Source of the DNA: Anoplopoma fimbria
Lineage: Eukaryota > Chordata > Actinopteri > Perciformes > Anoplopomatidae
Direction: 5' to 3'
Assembly: GCF_027596085.1 (NCBI RefSeq)
Contig: NC_072451.1
Span: 751,979 to 815,978 of the forward strand
DNA length: 64,000 nt
Shown here: one piece after another, positions 1 through 18,900 of the stretch
How the letters are laid out: every line of letters begins with the position of its first letter
Position numbering within the stretch: the stretch's first letter is position 1
Position numbers and translations under genes: made by a program
Notes under the pieces: generated by a model
Database searches by the model: none
Told to the model about the DNA's origin: nothing
What the model saw: the letters and a program-made list of their open reading frames with translations, nothing else

Positions 1-6746
<6,746 letters not shown>

Positions 6747-6923
6747 CATGAAGGAAATGGGAGGGAGGTTATAGAGCTGGTCTAGGATACAGAGGAGGAG
6801 GTTATAGAGGAGGTGGAGGAGGAGAAGAAGGATACAGAGGAGGTCAGCGCCTCCTTTCATCGTCACTGATCTCCACAAACTAAAAGAATCATCAGATCTG
6901 GATTTCTTCTCACGTTCAGTGAC

Positions 6924-6978
<55 letters not shown>

Positions 6979-7075
6979 GATCATGTCAGTGATGATGATG
7001 AAGATGATGTTTGAGATGAAGCATGTTATCTTTTAGTATTTTTGTCACCAATAAACCCTTCAGACCTGAGTACTG
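6747..7075 (+). other. dhx9: DHX9 3' UTR with (TTG)n and poly(A) signal
   Basis: After the stop come GGA-type repeat remnants, a (TTG)n run at about 6926-6978, and AATAAA at 7050-7055 in the context CACCAATAAACCC. Cleavage would fall around 7070-7080, where TACTGTC is tandemly repeated. Confidence 0.75.
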
Positions 7076-7248
7076 TCTACTGTCTACTGTCTACTCCTTT
7101 AACTACACCTGTAGACTTCTACTGATTCACATGTTGATGACATCATCTCATTAACGAGCTCGTCTACTTCCTCCTCATGTGACCTCTGACCTCATCAGAG
7201 GGTCGATGATCTCATCAGAGCTGAACTGTGTGTGGTTGATGAACAAGG

Positions 7249-7370
7249 TTAGATAAGATAAGATAATCCTTTATTAGTACGCAGCGGGGACATGTGCAGG
7301 CTCACAGCAGTTAAAGTGCACACAAGAGACATAGTAGAAGAAGACAAGATAAAAATGAAATAAAAAAAAC
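7249..7370. mobile_element. LINE/SINE 3'-tail-like fragment with AGATA repeats
   Basis: Starts with AGATAAGATAAGATAATCC and continues 'tttattagtacgcagcgggg', followed by an A-rich stretch. I recognise this as the 3' end, shown in reverse, of a common teleost non-LTR element whose tail is a short tandem repeat. Class assignment is from memory only. No coding part is present. Confidence 0.5.
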
Positions 7371-7857
7371 AAACGTCTTTATCCGCTCTAATGTTTCACT
7401 TCAGGTCCAAAGGTCCACAACAAAAACACCTTCATCTGTCCTTTACTTTGAAAAACCAAACCCCCTAAAGACGTTTTAACTTGAAAAGCCCTGAATAACC
7501 CAACTGATTCTACATCAGTGGTTCATGAATGTGAAATAACCGACTCAGTAATGATGAAATGAAGGTGTTAATAAAGTTCTTCATCAGGAGTTCAGATCAG
7601 TTTGAGTTTTTATTTATTTATTTATAGGAAAACACAAATTAGACCTAAAAGATAAATGTGTGTTTTCTCATCTTTATCTCTCACTGCTGTCAACATGCTG
7701 AATGTATGGAATCCCGCTGCTGCCAAATAAATTAAATAAACATGGAAAGTGAGGAATGATAAAAATAATATTATTTATTCAGATGTATCTCAGTTATAAC
7801 TTGTTTTCAGATCTTAACGGTTTGATTTTAAGAGTTCGACTTAAAGAATCTCTTCTT
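7371..7857. other. Intergenic, nothing recognised
   Basis: AT-rich sequence downstream of DHX9 without a gene, tandem array or recognised mobile element. Confidence 0.6.
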
Positions 7858-8257
7858 GTTTGTTGACGTTATGAAGCCTCAAGTTCGACAATCTGACCGT
7901 CGCCATGTTGGTTTTTTTGCAACCAGTGAACAGGAAGTGACCATATATGGACTGAGAAGGAGTGAGGTAGAGACGCCATATACGTCTCTGGTGTCGACCT
8001 GTCAATCAGTGTGTAGCCCCGCCCTAAAGCATCCCCTGCTTTATGGTCTGTTTGACTCTAAATGGAGCATCATTTACTAAATGAACATCATGCTGTATTG
8101 AAGAAGACTTGAAACTAGAGATTGAGACCATAAACTCATGTTTACAATGTTTACTGAGGGAATAAATCAAGAGAGAAGTAGAGTCATTTTCTCATAGACT
8201 TCTATACAACCAGAGGAGTCGCCCCCTGGTGGACAGGAGAGAGAATGCAGCTTTAAC
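7858..8257. repeat. 400-bp interspersed repeat, copy 1
   Basis: Runs from 'tgttgacgttatgaagcct' to 'agaatgcagctttaac'. A near-identical copy in the same orientation lies at 26802-27207 in lamc1 intron 1. Typical phrases are 'ggagtcgccccctggtggac' and 'gaagaagacttgaaactaga'. I recall this as a widespread perciform repeat. The small open frame inside (74 codons) has no recognisable product. Confidence 0.85.
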
Positions 8258-8403
8258 AGGTTTGTCTCCGGGGTTAAACTTCTGATCAGGATCCTTCTGG
8301 ACGCTTCAGGGTTCATCAGGAAGAACTGGAAAAGGTTGGCTTTGATTATTATGTAATTATGTGTGAGGCTGCAGAATAAATGAATCACTTCTTAAAACCT
8401 CTT

Positions 8404-8680
8404 TTTAATTATTATTATTATTATTACTATTTTTTCATTACTTGCATTCTTATTCTTATTCTTGTTATCATTATTATAATTTATATTATTAATATTACTA
8501 TAACTTATTGCTATTATTATTATTGTTACTATTATTATAACTATTGTATTACTATTATTATTATTATTACTACAATAATTACTATTATAACTATTGTTAT
8601 TATTGCTATTTTTATGATTGTTACTATTATAATTAATTATTTAGAACAAATAAAATAATTAACTCAAATAATCATCATTA
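8404..8680. repeat. Degenerate (TTA)n/(TAT)n tract
   Basis: About 275 bases of imperfect ATT/TAT trinucleotides with C interruptions. The apparent open frame of Tyr and Ile is an artefact of composition. Confidence 0.9.
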
Positions 8681-9055
8681 TTATAATCATTATAATCACT
8701 TTAATTCGTTTTGTTTTTCTCACCATGAGCTTCCACACTGCCGCTGTGGCTGAACTGGTCCTTTACTGGGTTCTCTCAGTGGTTTACAGGGTGATTAATG
8801 GTTTATTAATGTGACACATTAAATGAGTTATAAAAGGTTCTCCATGAAGCAGCTTCAATTAAAGTCACTTCTTTGGTTTTAATGACTAAATGAATCAGTT
8901 TTAATTATATTAGAGAGTTCAGAGTAGTTTAATGATCATTGATATCTGATTGATCCGCAGTGACAGTGATGATTGTCTTCATTAAACATCAAACACTTCT
9001 GCAGGATTTCTCTGAAGCGTGGTTGTGGGAGTGTCCGGTATGGAGGACGAAAAAT
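8681..9055. other. Intergenic, nothing recognised
   Basis: Mixed AT-rich sequence between two low-complexity tracts. No coding potential or repeat family was identified. Confidence 0.55.
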
Positions 9056-10275
9056 GAGTATAAATAAATAAATGTATAAATGTAAGTGAAAAGAAATGTA
9101 GAAATAAATGTAGGATATGTATTTATTTATGTCCTGTTTGATTATTAAATTTTATTTATTTATCTATAGATTAATGTATTCATTTCCATATTTATTTTAG
9201 CATTTACTTTTATTTATTTATTTCAGTATTTATTTAAGCATTTATTTATTTATTCCTGTATTTATTTATACAATTATTTATGCATTTATTTCAGTATTCA
9301 TTTAAGCATGTATTTATTACTGTATTTATTTATACAATTATTTATTATTGTATTTATTCCTGTATTTATTTATGCATTTATTTATTATTGTATTTATTTA
9401 AGCATTTATTTATTTATACTTTTATTCATTTATTTCAGTATTTATTTAAGCATTTATTTATTTAAGCATTTATTTATTTATACAATTATTTATGAATTTA
9501 TTTATTTATACTTTTATTTATTTATTTCAGTAATTATTTAAGCATTTATTCATTACTGTATTGATTTATACAATTATTTATGCATTTATGTATTCCTATA
9601 TTTATTTATGCATTTATTTCAGTATTTATTTAAGCATTTATTTATTGATACTTTTCTTTATTTATTCCTGTATTTATTTATACTTTTCTTTATTTATTTA
9701 TACTTTTCTTTAGTTATTCCTGTATTTATTTATTTTTATTTATTTATTTATGCATTTATTTATTTATACCTTTAGTTATTCCTGTATTTATTTATTTCAG
9801 TATTTATTTATGCATTTATTCCTGTATTTATTTATTTCAGTATTTATTTATTTTATTCATTTATTTATTTCAGTATTTATTTATTTATGCATTTATCTAT
9901 TTTTTCATTCATTTATTCATGCATTTATTTATTTATTTCAGTATTTATTTATTTCAGTATTTATTTATTTATGCATTTATTTATTTCATTTTATTTATTT
10001 ATTTATTTATTTATGCATTTATTTCAGTATTTATTTATTTCAGTATTTATTTATTCATTTATTTCAGTATTTATTCATTAATTTATTTCAGTATTTATTT
10101 ATTTATTTATGCATTTCAGCATTTATTTATGCATTTATTATTTATTTATTAATTTATTCCAGTATTTATTCATTCCTGTATTTATTAATTTATTTCAGTA
10201 TTTATTTATTAATTTATTCCAGTATTTATTCATTCCTGTATTTATTAATTTATTCCAGTATTTATTCATGCATTC
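9056..10275. repeat. 1.2-kb degenerate ATTT tract upstream of lamc1
   Basis: Tetranucleotide tract built from TATTTATTTA, GCATTTATTT and TTTCAGTATTT words. It ends abruptly at about 10275, where the GC-rich lamc1 promoter begins. The same vocabulary resumes at 11035-12050 after exon 1. The ORFs in it (Tyr/Leu/Phe/Ile repeats) are composition artefacts. Confidence 0.95.
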
Positions 10276-10295
10276 ATCCACTTCTCGTCCTCCAC

Positions 10296-10333
10296 ACTGC
10301 GCAGCTCCGTCCTGCGCGGTGGAGCTGCGCAGT
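10296..10333. promoter_or_regulatory. 13-bp perfect inverted repeat in lamc1 promoter
   Basis: Arms ACTGCGCAGCTCC (10296-10308) and GGAGCTGCGCAGT (10321-10333) are perfect reverse complements around a 12-base GC-rich loop. Each arm contains CTGCGCAG, close to NRF1-type GCGC motifs. It could be a paired binding site, a cruciform or, if transcribed, a hairpin. Confidence 0.85.
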
Positions 10334-10375
10334 GGAGCGGTGGGTGTAGTCTGGAGTCCCGAGTGAGGAGCTGCA

Positions 10376-10383
10376 TGACGTCA
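10376..10383. promoter_or_regulatory. CRE/ATF octamer TGACGTCA
   Basis: Perfect palindromic cAMP-response element, about 166 bases upstream of the chosen lamc1 ATG and just before the (CT)n tract. Binding is inferred from the consensus only. Confidence 0.6.
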
Positions 10384-10389
10384 CAAAGA

Positions 10390-10422
<33 letters not shown>

Positions 10423-10548
10423 ACTCTCTGTGTCTCACCCTCTCACTCTCACACACGCACAGCCGCGGACAGCAGCTCGGGCCCCGGACACACAGAGAGA
10501 GAGAAACCCCGCTGGTTGCGTTGTTTTGCTCGGCTGACCGGAGAGAAC

Positions 10549-10930
10549 ATGCGTGGCGAGATGCGGGGCGTCGTGCGGGCTCTGCTGATGGCGTGCGTGG
10601 CGTCGTGCGTGCGCGCCGCCATGGACGAGTGCTGGGACGAGCGGCACCGCGCACAGCGCTGCATGCCCGAGTTCGTGAACGCGGCGTTCAACGTGACCGT
10701 GGCGGCCACCAACACCTGCGGGGCCCCGCCGGAGGAGTACTGCGTGCAGACCGGGGCCACCGGGGTCACCAAGTCCTGCCACCTGTGCGACGCGCGGGAC
10801 GCCACGCACCACCACACGCCCGCGTACCTGACCGACTACAACAACCAGCAGGACACCACCTGGTGGCAGAGCCAGACCATGCTGGCCGGCGTGCAGCACC
10901 CCAGCGCCATCAACCTCACGCTGCACCTGG
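10549..10930 (+). CDS. lamc1: lamc1 exon 1: signal peptide and start of LN domain
   Basis: Residues 1-127. [20 protein letters not shown] is the hydrophobic signal, with cleavage probably near A23/A24 before MDEC. The LN domain begins [15 protein letters not shown] and includes [15 protein letters not shown] and [13 protein letters not shown], hallmarks of laminin gamma-1. A second in-frame ATG lies at 10561 and an upstream one at 10375. The donor is CTGG|gtaaga. Confidence 0.96.
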
Positions 10931-12590
10931 GTAAGAGAGGGAGGGGGGGGAGAGAGAGAGCACCGCACAGCACCGCACCGCACCGCACATGATATGTTGT
11001 GTTACGACAAAGAACCCGCTCTTTAATTCGGCATTCATTTATTTAAACATTTATTTATTTATGTATTTATTTCAGTATTTATTTATGCATTTATTTATTT
11101 ATGTATTTATTTATGCATTTATTTATGTATTTATTTCAGTATTTATTTATTTCAGTATTTATTTATGTATTTATTTATGCATTTATTTATTTATGTATTT
11201 ATTTATGTATTTATTTATTTATGTATTTATTTATGCATTTATTTATTTCAGTATTTATTTAAGCATTTATTTATTTCAGTATTTATTTAAGCATTTATTT
11301 ATTTCAGTATTTATTTATTTCAGTATTTATTTATTTATTTAAGTATTTATTTATTTCAGTATTTATTTATATTTATTTCAGTATTTATTTATGCATTTAT
11401 TTATTTATGTATTTATTTATGCATTTATTTATGTATTTATTTATGTATTTATTTATTTCAGTATTTATTTATGTATTTATTTATGCATTCATTTATTTAT
11501 GTATTTATTTATGTATTTATTTCAGTATTTATTTATGTATTTATTTATGCATTTATTTATTTCAGTATTTATTTAAGCATTTATTTATTTCAGTATTTAT
11601 TTAAGCATTTATTTATTTCAGTATTTATTTATTTCAGTATTTATGTATTTATTTAAGTATTTATTTATTTCAGTATTTATTTCAGTATTTATTTCAGTAT
11701 TTATTTATGCATTTATTTATTTATGTATTTATTTAAGCATTTATTTATTTCAGTATTTATTTATTTCAGTATTTATGTATTTATTTAAGCATTTATTTAT
11801 TTCAGTATTTATTTCAGTATTTATTTCAGTATTTATTTATGCATTTATTTATTTCAGTATTTATTTAAGCATTTATTTATTTCAGTATTTATTTATGCAT
11901 TTATTTATTTATTTCAGTATTTATTTCTTTAAGCATTTATTTATTTCAGCATTTATTTAACCATTTATTTAACCATTTATTTATTTCAGTATGTCAGTGT
12001 GAGTGTTAAGCATTTATTTATTTCAGTATTTATTTATTTAAATTCGGCTCACTTTAAATATATTAAAATCAAGCTTTATTTCTTTACTTCCAACTTCTCC
12101 ACCCAGCTTTATTCTCACTTCTTACATTGTAAGAATGAGTTGTTGGAGAAGTCTTTCAAACTACTGTGTGGTGAAGAAGCTGTGTGCCGAATGAAAGACA
12201 ACATCGCAGTAATTCATAACACGGTATTAAAATGTGACGTATGATGTCAGAACGGTTACATTCCGGAGGGGAAACCTTAAACTGGTGAAGTTCTCTACGG
12301 AGTTTGGTGTCCCTTTTTTCTGGAGGGGTCATAAAAAGTTACTTAACTCTGACGGAGAAAAGGTGCATAGCTGAACCTTTGCTTTCTTTCTTTTTTTCTT
12401 CTTTCTTCTCTCACATGAAGTAAAAGCTGAAAACAGCTGACAGAAGTTAAAGAGGCCAGTTTGGATCATTTGTTGTAAAGTTTGAACTGGAAACCAGTGA
12501 CTTCCACACTGGGAATGAGGGAGTTCTGCTGCCGGCAGTATATCATGGAGGACATAGTTCTCATTGTTGGGGGTGGAGTGAGTGTGTGTA

Positions 12591-12642
<52 letters not shown>

Positions 12643-12673
12643 TGTGTGTGTGTGAGTGTGAGTGTGAGTGTGA

Positions 12674-12734
<61 letters not shown>

Positions 12735-12747
12735 TGTGTGTGTGTGT

Positions 12748-12788
<41 letters not shown>

Positions 12789-12953
12789 GGTTGCAGCTAT
12801 TTTCTGACCTGACTGTAGGGTCAGCCTCTCCCAGCAGCACCAGTTGAAGGCTCCTGCTGCACCTCCATCACACCCAGTGTTTGTTTGACAAACAGCTCTG
12901 GTCTGGAGGTGTGAAGTTAGCAGCCTGGTGTGTCCCTCAAACGCATCACCTCC

Positions 12954-12996
<43 letters not shown>

Positions 12997-15900
12997 GTCC
13001 ACTGAGGACAGCTGGTCTCGCCGTGTCTCTCCTCAAAGACGTGGAGGTGTAAATAACAGAGGGAGGCAGGAGGCCGACGTCTGGTTTTTAAAGTACAGAG
13101 ATGTGAAGAGCTCAAACACAATCAGTGCGTTCAGCAGCCGTTTTAATTATTGTTTAACAACCCAAAGATCCTTCAGCGTCTCACGTCTGATGATCGTCTG
13201 CATGGCTTCAAAACTTCACATTTTATGACTTCATGTAGAGTTTGAGGAACAATGTGACTTTGACTATTAATCCTGAAAATAATCTGATCTGACGGCTTTT
13301 AGACTAAAATGTTTCTGGTAAAAACATATATTTTATTTGTTAAATACTCAGAGTTTTGCACAGTTTGGTTGTTGGCGGATAAACACTGTTTATTCTGGAA
13401 GACTTTGGACTCATGATCTTACTGAGTATTTCTGAAATCCTCTCTTAAATCCCACAACGTCCACTTACTAGTCCTTTCCCTGAGCTTTCAGTTACATCTC
13501 ATGGTCCTCCTCAGAATTCATTCTCAGGGACGGCTCAGCTGTCGGCCTTAGCAAAAAAGAGAATCTGTTTCCTGGTTATGTAAAAGTAAAATGAAAGTTA
13601 AAGGAATGTAGTAAGTGGTCCATGAGTGGTGGTGTTTCAACAGTTTTCTTTCCTCTTTCACGACTAAGAAGTCTGATTACTCGACCAGCAAACTGACAGA
13701 AAATGAATCTGTTTTCTGTCTTTTGGACATTTTGGACAGAGGGTTTTGAAGGCTGCCGCTCTGTCAGCCGTCGTCTTGGTTTTCCTTTTTTAAAAATACC
13801 TGTCTATTTCTGAAGCCTCCCAGCAGCTCCACTGTTTTCACCAGCGCTCACATTCCTGAGCGGTTGGGTCACGCCGCGGCCCTGCAGCCTCAGGTGCTGA
13901 ACTTTACTCTCAAAGGGAAACGCTTTAATTACACGCTGGCGTTTTGTCCTCCGGGCGTCTTTTTCCCCGTCGGGGTCCCGTCGTCTTCGGGATTAGAGCT
14001 CAGACTTTGTTCAACACAGATTAGATTCATCCAACAGATCGTAAAGTTTGATAAAACTTTATTTATCCTGAGGGGAATCATCAAAGACAATACCGATCAT
14101 CACTAAGCTGCTGTGACGCTCTTATTTTGAAAAAAACCCCACAATTGTTGTCTGAGGCTGAGACAGGAAGTGAGTGTCTGATCGCCACCAGCTGAGTCTC
14201 CTGTCAGTTTGGTCAACGGTGCATGGTGGGCAATAGAGCCTTTGTATTTAAACCGCAGAGATGGGGGGTGTAACTTCACCTTTCAGTAAACCTTAAACAG
14301 GAGGTGGTTGTGAGACAGTTCATTGAGTTTAAGAGCTCGTTGATTTTGTTGTTTCCTGTCTTTTTAACGTCTTATGTGGACAGTAAAGGTGTCTTTTAAC
14401 GTGTCTTATGTGGACAGTAAAGTTGTCTTTTAACGTGTCTTATGTGGACATTAAAGTTGTCTTTTAACGTGTCTCGTGTGGAAAGTAAAGGTGTCTTTTA
14501 ACGTGTCTTATGTGGACAGTAAAGTTGTCTTTTAACGTGTCTTATGTGGACAGTAAAGTTGTCTTTTTAACGTGTCTTATGTGGACAACGTGTCTTATGT
14601 GGACAGTAAAGTTGTCTTTTTAACGTGTCTTATGTGGACAGTAAAGGTGTCTTTTAACGTGTCTTATGTGGACAGTAAAGTTGTCTTTTAACGTGTCTTA
14701 CGTGGACATTAAAGTTGTCTTTTAACGTGTCTTACGTGGACAGTAAAGTTGTATTTTTAACATGTCTTACGTGGACATTAAAGTTGTCTTTTAATGTGTC
14801 TTACGTGGACATTAAAGTTGTCTTTTAACGTGTCTCATGTGGAAAGTAAAGGTGTCTTTTAACGTGTCTTATGTGGACAGTAAAGTTGTCTTTTTAACGT
14901 GTCTTATGTGGACAGTAAAGTTGTCTTTTTAACATGTCTTACGTGGACATTAAAGTTGTCTTTTTAACGTGTCTTATGTGGACAGTAAAGTTGTCTTTTA
15001 ACGTGTCCTACGTGGACGGTAAAGCTCAGTCTAATCTCAGGAAGCACGGTGTGTTTGAGGAGCTGAAGTCAGCTCGTGTTTCTGAGCGTTCGGGCTCTTT
15101 GAAGACGACGTGTCCCGACTCGTCTCAGAAACCTGTGGATGGACGGAGACGGGTCTCCTGCTTTCATCTGGATTCACCAAACACAGCTGAACCACAGAGT
15201 GCTGGAGACGTTTCAGAATCAACATCTGACTTCATAAAAGTTAATAAAGATTAGTTTTAAGAACAGAAGACGTTTCATACAACAAAACAGAAACATGAAT
15301 GAAGGAAAGATCAAAGACAAACCTGACAAACTTTCAGTCTAGACGCTCTTCTAGAATCAGGAAAGTTTATTTTAATCAAGTCATCACAAGTTCATCCTCC
15401 CATGATGCATCCTGTGTAAACTTTATTAATGGTTAATAAATAAGTTCCAGCCAACCCAAAGGGCTAATAACTGATGTGTAAAGTGTTAATAAATGATTTA
15501 TTAAACGTTAATAAAGCCTCATTACATGAGAAAATATTTTATTATTGTTGTCTTTATTAATAGTGAAAGTAATCCTGATGATCAAAGATTACAACAGAAG
15601 AAAAATTAAAAAAATATAAACATATAAAACAATAGAATAACAAGTATTAAAAGTGTAAAAGAAGGAATACTGACACCAATGGAAATAAAGAAATGAGTAG
15701 AAATAGTCTGTCTGGACATTTTGAATCAACTTTATTTAAACTCCAGTGGAGTTTCTTCTGTTCCAGCTGTGCAGCGTTCTCAGTCTGTTTCCCACGCTGA
15801 GCTCATTCCTCCGACTCAAAACAAAGCGTCCGGACCAGATGACTCCCCCCCAACACCCCCCTAACACCCCCCGGTGTAATTTGTAATTTGCAGCAGCTGG

Positions 15901-18900
15901 ACGCTCCAGAGCAGAAAACAAGGATTTGTTCTTTTTTACGGCGGTTTGAGGAGGAGCTCGAGAAACTCTCAGCTGGGGTTTCCCACAGTGCACTGCTGTC
16001 TCTACTGTCTTTACTATATCTTCCCTATCTTCGGTCTCTGTCTTATGTCTCTAATGTCGATGTCTCTGCTGTCTCACATCGCTGTAGACACATGATTCAC
16101 ACATAGTCTCTGATTGGTCCGTTCTGGTTTCAGTATCAGTTCTGGTCCTGAACTGGGACCAGCTGTCCCTGGTCTCTGACCGTGAACCACGACGTCCCCG
16201 CTGTGAGTCCATCAGAGACGCTCTCCTGTCCCCGACGTGTCTCTGGACAGTCTGAAGTAAACTAAAGTTAAACTAAAGTTAAACTAAAGTTAAAGCTTGT
16301 TGTCGTACCGTCTCTGCTTCATGGAAGAGGACACTGAAGATCTTTGTGTTTTGATCTGTCTCATTGATTAGTGGTTCCACTGCAGAGTGATGGTGGTTCG
16401 GTTCTTTAAGAACGTCTCCTGATGACGGTCTGAGGACTTTATCGTTAGGTCTCCGTCCTCACTGAGACTTTACGGGAAAAACCGTCAGACGGACGGTTAA
16501 ACTGTTGGACGGACGGATGGAAGGACGGATAAGCATGCGGACAGATAGAAAGTCAGACAGTTGGACGGACAGAGAGAAAGATGGAAGGACAGATAGAAAT
16601 ACAGAAGGACAGACAGATAAACATGCAGATAGACAGACAGATGGAAGGACAGACATTTGGATGGACGGACAGACATTTGGATGGACAGACAGACGGGTCC
16701 AGAGGACTCTGTGAGACCTTCCTGTTGGACCAATGCTCACAGTTCTCATCAACATAAAGTTCCTCTGAATCGTGGAATCAAACGTCCGGACTCCTGGAGA
16801 TGAGTCATCCCTCTGAGGACTGTCCCTTTATCTGTGAGACGCCGCCCTGTGTTTGTTCTCTGGTCACACGTCGTCGCTCTGAAGGTTAAACTCCACGGTG
16901 TTGTCACCGCGTGCTAATTAAAAGGCCCGTGGTGTGTTCAGGGTCACTGCGGGACTGTTGGACGCTATCACTGGGGCGTGATGAAGCTGCAGGTTTAGAA
17001 TGAAAGGTTTTGTGTTGAAGCTTACATTTAAAGTCATTTAAAGTAGAATTAGGAATTGAAAAATAAAACACAGGCTTTAAATATTATGAATAACTTTAAT
17101 TTGTTGGGATATTTTTTCATTCTGATGTTTTTTGTGACAAATCTTTAGATTGTTTTCTTCATGTCAGGTTTCTTTTTTAAATAAAATCCTGAATTAGAGC
17201 AACAAAAGATTGAAGACAAACAACCTGTCAGCGTAAAAAAACTGAATGAAAAAAGTCTTAATATATTTAAAATGCCTGTGTTTATTTTGAAGGGGACCTT
17301 TTTGTGTTCTTTCAGATGGTAACTCTCTGCAGCTCCATAGTTTTAGAGTCTTGATTTGTGTGAATGTTTCTGGCTCAGTGGAACTCCGATCCGTCGCGTT
17401 CAAGCTCGTCGGATTCTCTCGTTTCCATAAAACGAGTCTCCAGAACGGCGTCGCCGGCGTGCGACAGGTTGTAATTAAACACCTGGATCAAACCTCCACG
17501 GCGAGATGACGAAGTCACAGGAAGTGGTACTCGACTGTAATTACCCTTTTTTTTTCTCCACCGGATACATTCTGGCCCCGGGGGCAGTGAACGCAGCACG
17601 CCTCTGATCACAGCTTCTGTCTGCAGAGGAAGAACTTCAAACCACCTAATGCTGCTTTCAAGGACACTCAGACACCAAAGGTTTGACATTTGGCTGCTAG
17701 ACATCAAGAAGGACGAGATATTCCTACAACTTTTATTTATTCGTGCAGCCAACGGTCAACTCTCCGAAGTCAGATTGTCAATAAATGCACCATCAAACTG
17801 TCTGTCTTTATTTGTTTGGGACTTTCAGACGGGCGGTGCATTCAGAGGCAGAATATAAATAAACGATAAAAATCAAAGCTATAAGATGGATTTAAGCCTA
17901 CACTCAAAGCTGAGGTGTCGGAGTGTCCTTGAACGCACACCCAGGCAGTCTGCAGTGTGTGACTTAAAGAATAAAGCGGACTGAACCTCCGTCGTCCTTC
18001 AGATTAAGATGTGAAAGGTTCATGTTGGCTCCGACTAAACAAAGATAGGATCTGCTGCTGGAGGAGTCAACATGGAGGCGCTGCCTCCTCTTATCTGCTC
18101 CTCTGCTCTCGCTGCTCTTTGAAGGATCCGTCTGCTTCAGGAGGAGACAGGAAGTCACAACGCTCTGGAGTAGTTTGCACCAGAACAATCCAGACTAGCC
18201 TTGAACGTCTGTTGAAAGCATGGTGCATTCAAGGACCCTTCAATGCTTTTAAGAGTTTTTGAGTGTCGGCTGTTGAAATAACCAAAATTCACACGACCCC
18301 GTTCACAAAGACGTCCTCCTGTTCAAAGGCCCTCAGAGGACACGCCCACATCTCAAAACGCTGCGTTCAGGAGCAGCGGTTAGTTGTAAAAGCGTACTTA
18401 AGATACTTTTTTCTTTTACGTAATGTACCAAAACACTGGCAACGAGGACGACCTCTGGTAGATGATGATGATGATGATGATGGGAATAAATACACCTTGT
18501 TTGTTTCATTTGACGGATTAAACTTCTAATTAATCGCTCAATAGTTTCATAAGTAATAACCACGCTGACTCCCATCGTTTCCCTAGCTGACATTCTTAAA
18601 ACGTGTATTTCCTGCATGGACTCTGGTCCACACGCTCAGTCATAACTTCCTGTTCTGACAAAGCTGACCTTTGACCTTTTGACCCGACTGTAAACTGACA
18701 TGACGAAGCATTTCCTGTCCTGTGGGAAGACAAAAAAACAACAAAAAAAACACACTGTGGGAATACTGCCGTGGTGGACTGGACCTCTGTGGGATCTGAA
18801 CTGTGTGTGTGTGTGTGGGGGGGGGTCTGTGGTCCTGGTCCTGCTGAGACTCTGTGATCTGCTTTGCTCAGGAAGTGATTCAAGGCCCGAGGGGAGGGGA

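Larger units (their letters stand above)
10280..10548 (+). promoter_or_regulatory. lamc1: lamc1 promoter / 5' UTR (GC-rich)
   Basis: GC-rich, CpG-containing sequence between the ATTT tract and the lamc1 start. It holds a 13-bp perfect inverted repeat (10296-10333), a CRE octamer (10376-10383) and a (CT)n run (about 10389-10416). No TATA box was seen. An ATG at 10375 is in frame with 10549 with no stop between, so part of this region could be an N-terminal extension. I prefer 10549 because it starts MRG and gives a normal signal peptide. The transcription start cannot be placed from sequence alone. Confidence 0.7.

Noticed and set aside
9280..11960. Many Tyr/Phe/Leu/Ile-rich open frames resembling membrane proteins
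   Set aside because: Low-complexity ATTT repeat translated in all frames; the hydrophobicity is a composition artefact.
13864..14106. 80-codon open frame in lamc1 intron 1
   Set aside because: No recognisable domain or supporting splice sites; one of several chance frames of this length in 17.8 kb.
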